Source of the DNA: a virus
Length of the DNA: 23,837 nucleotides
IMG/VR virus record: IMGVR_UViG_3300022752_000398
Span: 1-23,837 of that record
Reading direction: 5' to 3' (one strand)
Shown in pieces: positions 21,214-23,837 of the stretch (positions are counted from its first letter, which is position 1; each line of letters starts with the position of its first letter). Under the pieces are notes generated by a model, which ran no database searches, was not told the DNA's origin, and was given only the letters and a program-made list of their open reading frames with translations. The translations under genes and the position numbers were made by a program.

Positions 21214-21695
21214 CCTACATCCCGAATCCAGAGATGCGGAAGCGGTTCAACGCGGGAGTCCGCGAGGGTCTTGTCGTTTCCCAGATCCTGCTCTCGAACA
21301 CGATCGTCAAGATGCTCTCGAAGCCGGGCACCGGACGCCTGTACCGCGTGAACAAGGGCCGCGGCAAGCGAGCGCGCAACCTGCGCGAGTCCGGATTCCA
21401 TCGCGCTAGCGCGCCGGGATTCCCGCCGGCGGTGAACACGAACCGACTGCGCGGATCGTGGACGGTCGCGATCAAGTCTGGCAAGGATCTCGTGCCAGGC
21501 TACAACCTGAAGGTCATTCGCGGAAAGGGAATGCTTGGCTATGAGCTCGGCTCGAATGTCCCCTACGCGCCGATGCTCGAGTTCGGTACGCGCCGCATGA
21601 AGGCTCGCCCGTACATCAAGCCGAGTCTCGGGATCGTGCAGAAGCGGCTCCCTGCGATCTTCGCTGAGGCCATGCGCCGCAACCTCGGAGGCTGA
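21210..21695 (+). CDS. HK97 gp10-like neck / tail-completion protein
   Basis: A 161-residue protein with the gp10-family order: helical basic N-terminus, SAPGFPPAVNTNRLRGSW, then NVPYAPMLEFGTRRMKARPY and IKPSLGIVQKRLPAIFAEAM. The Y-A-x-x-x-E-F-G-T-x-x-x-x-A-R-P pattern is the family signature. Completes the neck between head and tail. Overlaps the stopper gene by ATGA. Confidence 0.84.
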   Translation: MTYIPNPEMRKRFNAGVREGLVVSQILLSNTIVKMLSKPGTGRLYRVNKGRGKRARNLRESGFHRASAPGFPPAVNTNRLRGSWTVAIKSGKDLVPGYNLKVIRGKGMLGYELGSNVPYAPMLEFGTRRMKARPYIKPSLGIVQKRLPAIFAEAMRRNLGG

Positions 21696-22085
21696 ATGAA
21701 GGCGATCCTCGACGGCATCTGGACTCGGCTATCCGGCGCGACGGTCTACACGACGCTCGGAGGCCGCATCTACCTGAACCAAGGGCCGGCGGACGCTCTG
21801 CTCCCTCTGATGGTCTATCAGGCCGCCGAGGCGACGAGCGAGCGCCTCTTCGGCGGCGTCGTGAAGTACACGCTCGAGGTCGAGTTCACGATCTTCTACG
21901 ACAACGCCGGGAGCACGGCGATCCACACGATCGCCGACCAGCTGCGGACGGCGCTCTCGACTTCCGCGACGGCGACTGGCTTCGACCGGATCACCTTCGT
22001 GCAGCTTGCCGGCGGCGTGCCGTCATTCTCCGACGACTCGTGGTCGATGGTAGAGCGGTACCGGGTCACGGCCTTCGACATCTGA
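21696..22085 (+). CDS. Tail terminator / tail-completion protein
   Basis: A 129-residue alpha-beta protein in the place of gpU/SPP1 gp17-like tail terminators: an N-terminal helix (AILDGIWTRLSG), LNQGPADALLPLMVYQ, a long strand pair (VKYTLEVEFTIFYDN), then helix TIADQLRTALST and closing strands VERYRVTAFDI. Caps the tail tube at the head-proximal end. ATG directly follows the previous TGA. Confidence 0.72.
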   Translation: MKAILDGIWTRLSGATVYTTLGGRIYLNQGPADALLPLMVYQAAEATSERLFGGVVKYTLEVEFTIFYDNAGSTAIHTIADQLRTALSTSATATGFDRITFVQLAGGVPSFSDDSWSMVERYRVTAFDI

Positions 22086-22092
22086 GGTAACT

Positions 22093-22515
22093 ATGGCAAT
22101 CGACACCTATGTGATCGGAAACGACGGGAATGTGACGCTTTCGGATGCGGCCGAGGAGTTCAAGGTGCGCTCGTTCGCGGCGAATCTGTCGCGTCCGTCG
22201 AGCGACCTGACGGCGTTCGGCGACACCGGCAAGCGCCGTCGCGTTGGCCTGCTTGACCTGACCGGATCGCTGAACGCGGTCATCGGCGTGAACACCGCAG
22301 GCTCGACGAATACCGCGAGCTTCTATACCTCGACGGCGACCGCTGCTCTCACGCTGACCATCTTCGACGGCACCGGAACGGCAGACGCGAAGATCGTCGC
22401 CAACTGCGTCTTCAACTCGTTCGCGTTCAACAGCGACAAGAACGGCGACGCGACGCTGACGGCGAACTTCGAGAACGCCGACGGCGTCGCTCCGGTCGTG
22501 ACCTGGCTGATCTGA
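22093..22515 (+). CDS. Major tail tube protein
   Basis: A 140-residue beta-rich protein after the tail terminator: AIDTYVIGNDGNVTLSD, FGDTGKRRRVGLLDLTGSLN, TASFYTSTATAALTLTIFDG and VANCVFNSFAFNSD. The order and the F-x-D-T/T-G-x-R/L-T-G-S pattern match tail tube subunits. No sheath gene is seen, pointing to a non-contractile tail. Confidence 0.76.
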   Translation: MAIDTYVIGNDGNVTLSDAAEEFKVRSFAANLSRPSSDLTAFGDTGKRRRVGLLDLTGSLNAVIGVNTAGSTNTASFYTSTATAALTLTIFDGTGTADAKIVANCVFNSFAFNSDKNGDATLTANFENADGVAPVVTWLI

Positions 22516-22516
22516 G

Positions 22517-22786
22517 ATGAGCCTTGAGAGGGTTCAGCAAGTCGCGACTCCGCAGGCTGACGACTGGATCGTCACGCTCAAGCTTCGTTCCGGCGGCATC
22601 GTTACGCGGCGCGTGACGCCCGGTCGGATCGACGCAGAGTTCGCGCTCCGCTGCGCGCTGCGCGCTCAGGGAGTCAAGCCGCAAGAGGTTTCCGACGCGG
22701 AGATCCGACGCGCTGGCGCGGCGCGCGTTGTCGTGCCGGTCGACGACGGCTTCGCTGATCTGATGAGGAGGGCCAAGAATGATTAG
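22517..22786 (+). CDS. Small hypothetical tail-region protein (89 aa)
   Basis: A charged alpha-beta protein (ADDWIVTLKLRSGGIVTRRV, PGRIDAEFALRCALRAQG, EVSDAEIRRAGAARVVVPVD). It sits between the tail tube and chaperone genes and overlaps the latter by eight bases. No known family recognised. Confidence 0.62.
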   Translation: MSLERVQQVATPQADDWIVTLKLRSGGIVTRRVTPGRIDAEFALRCALRAQGVKPQEVSDAEIRRAGAARVVVPVDDGFADLMRRAKND

Positions 22787-23168
22787 GATCGCACCGTGGG
22801 CCGTCGACCTGCTCGACGGCTCGAAGGCAAAGCTCCGGCCGCTGACCGTCCGCGAGCGCATTGCTGTCGCCGACGACTACTCGGAGACCGAGGCGCGACG
22901 CGCCGCTGCTGACGCAAAGGCGCTCGGCATGGGTCACGCCGAGGCGCTCAAGCACATCAGCGAGAGCCGCAGAAGGGCGCGCGTCGCCTCGGCGCTCATC
23001 ATGGACTGCTTCACGCACGATGGCGCCATGCGCGTCCTGCGAGCCGCCAGCGATGACGCGGAGCGCATCGCCTCGATGATCGAGCCGAAAGACCTCTCGT
23101 ACCTGGCGCTTGAGTGCCTCGGCATCGACACCGAGGCCGCGACGCAAGGGACGCCGGGAAACGGCTGA
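22779..23168 (+). CDS. Tail assembly chaperone, short (gpG-like) form
   Basis: A 129-residue helical protein read without frameshift, ending TGA at 23166-23168. IAPWAVDLLDGSKAKLRPLT then helices ERIAVADDYSETEARR and VASALIMDCFTHDG fit tail chaperones that bind the tape measure during tail assembly. Near the stop lies a -1 slippery site (23156-23162), so this is the short product of a G/GT-type pair, as in phage lambda. Placement directly before the tape measure supports the role. Confidence 0.8.
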   Translation: MIRIAPWAVDLLDGSKAKLRPLTVRERIAVADDYSETEARRAAADAKALGMGHAEALKHISESRRRARVASALIMDCFTHDGAMRVLRAASDDAERIASMIEPKDLSYLALECLGIDTEAATQGTPGNG

Positions 23169-23365
23169 GTCCCTCGGTGCCTGAGGTGCCGAGGGACTGG
23201 ATCAAGGAGGCGCACATGATCGCTCGCGCAGCACCCGGACTCGGCAACCCGCTCGACCTGACGGTCGGCGAGTTCTCGCGTCATCTCGAGCTTGCGCTGC
23301 GCGGTGACGACGCGGAGTCCGGCGAGAACTGGATGCGGCGCTATGTCGAGGAGTCCGTGCGATGA
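22779..23365 (+). CDS. Tail assembly chaperone, long (gpGT-like) form made by -1 frameshift
   Basis: A -1 shift at GGGAAAC (23156-23162) would carry ribosomes from the short chaperone into the frame ending at 23365, adding about 67 residues (RLSPSVPEVPRDWIKEA, then PLDLTVGEFSRHLELAL) to give about 195 residues. The downstream frame has no convincing independent start and is protein-like. The long form would link the coated tape measure to tube subunits. Frameshift efficiency cannot be told from sequence. Confidence 0.78.
23156..23198 (+). promoter_or_regulatory. Programmed -1 ribosomal frameshift signal
   Basis: GGGAAAC is in exact X-XXY-YYZ register with the chaperone frame (G GGA AAC; codons at 23157 and 23160). 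Five bases downstream, 23168-23181 pairs with 23185-23198 in a 14-bp stem (10 Watson-Crick pairs, two wobble pairs, two C-G pairs) with a TGA triloop. The zero-frame stop (23166-23168) is at the base of the stem. Confidence 0.88.
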
Positions 23366-23837
23366 AGGGCGGAGAGATCCACATCGCTGTCACAGCGCAG
23401 ATGCAGGCATTCGACAAGTCGATGCAGGAGGTCGAGCAAAAGGCTCGCGGCATCGGCGGCAAGTTCGCCGACAACTTTGCTGCTGGTGCCGAAGGAATGA
23501 TGGGCAAGCTGACGAAGATGTTCGCCGGCCCGATGATCTTCGCAGGCATCGCGGACGGGATCGCCGATCTCCTGAAGAACGGCGGCTCCGTGCAGCAGAA
23601 GGTCGAGGAGTTCCTCGATAAAATCCCATTCTTCGGATCGTTCACTCGACTCGGCAAGGAGCTCGAGAAGACGCTATCCGGCGAGCGGCTTGATGTGCTC
23701 CAGAGTCAGGTCGGATACGAGGAGCAGGCGCTCGCGGACGCCGCGTACCAGAACGCGCTCGCCGCCGAGAAGAAGCTCCTGGCAGAGCGCGACTCGCTTC
23801 AGGCGCAGCGCGAGAGCCTTGAGCTCCGAAAGATCGC
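23362..23837 (+). CDS. Tape measure protein, N-terminus (runs off window)
   Basis: 158 residues to the window edge, no stop. GEIHIAVTAQMQAFDKSMQE is a typical tape-measure opening, followed by GIGGKFADNFAAGAEGMMGK, a hydrophobic patch (MIFAGIADGIADLL) and a long helical, heptad-like stretch (EKKLLAERDSLQAQRESLEL). It sets tail length and is ejected ahead of DNA. ATG 23362 overlaps the stop of the frameshifted chaperone frame (ATGA), as in many siphoviruses. Confidence 0.85.
   Translation, partial: MKGGEIHIAVTAQMQAFDKSMQEVEQKARGIGGKFADNFAAGAEGMMGKLTKMFAGPMIFAGIADGIADLLKNGGSVQQKVEEFLDKIPFFGSFTRLGKELEKTLSGERLDVLQSQVGYEEQALADAAYQNALAAEKKLLAERDSLQAQRESLELRKI

Noticed and set aside
1-23837. tRNA genes, CRISPR arrays, insertion sequences
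   Set aside because: I saw no cloverleaf-like arms with a TTCGA loop in a plausible setting, no regularly spaced repeats and no transposase signature; small RNA genes could still be missed by eye.

Overview
The window is a GC-rich stretch (roughly 64% GC by eye) of a tailed double-stranded DNA phage or prophage. It is a near-complete late region of a siphovirus-like genome with an HK97-type head. All genes I support lie on the + strand and are tightly packed. Most neighbours share 4-base ATGA/GTGA stop-start overlaps, so translation is probably coupled along most of the window. I see no tRNA, integrase, CRISPR array or insertion sequence. The host cannot be named. A lipoprotein that looks like an outer-membrane spanin suggests a Gram-negative (diderm) bacterium, and the CsrA-like protein suggests a CsrA-using host world; both are inferences.

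Layout. Positions 1-4900 are an accessory/early-type block: end of an unknown gene, a small exported lysozyme-like protein, a Gp157-family protein, a CsrA-like protein with a zinc ribbon, a C5 cytosine DNA methyltransferase with a second gene overprinted inside it, several small unknown genes, and an HNH endonuclease gene bounded by an 18-bp direct repeat. A strong intrinsic terminator at about 4904-4944 closes this block. Positions 5000-7530 hold a PD-(D/E)XK resolvase-like nuclease, a membrane/coiled-coil protein, a metallophosphoesterase, an acidic-tailed protein, a holin-like protein, an overlapping candidate spanin pair and a small helix-turn-helix protein. Positions 7522-9344 hold a glycine-rich fibre/adhesin-like protein, two tiny genes and an FkbM-type methyltransferase.

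From 9341 the morphogenesis module runs in standard order: small and large terminase, a portal protein fused to an Mu gpF-like head protein, prohead protease, major capsid protein, decoration protein, an SGNH-hydrolase protein built on the same decoration fold, a methyltransferase-like/glycosyltransferase fusion, four connector and tail-completion proteins, tail tube protein, a small protein, a tail-assembly chaperone with a canonical -1 frameshift site, and the start of the tape measure protein.

Most noteworthy: (1) I found no ACGT anywhere in the 23.8 kb, with synonymous codons apparently switched by context to avoid it; (2) a textbook GGGAAAC plus stem-loop frameshift signal; (3) an SGNH hydrolase apparently inserted into a capsid-decoration fold; (4) an overprinted gene inside the methyltransferase; (5) an HNH gene whose 18-bp flanking repeats recreate the stop/start overlap on both sides; (6) a phage CsrA-zinc ribbon protein with a hairpin and GGA motifs before its own start; (7) a portal-MuF fusion carrying a compositionally different linker. 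All family assignments come from reading motifs by eye, not from searches.
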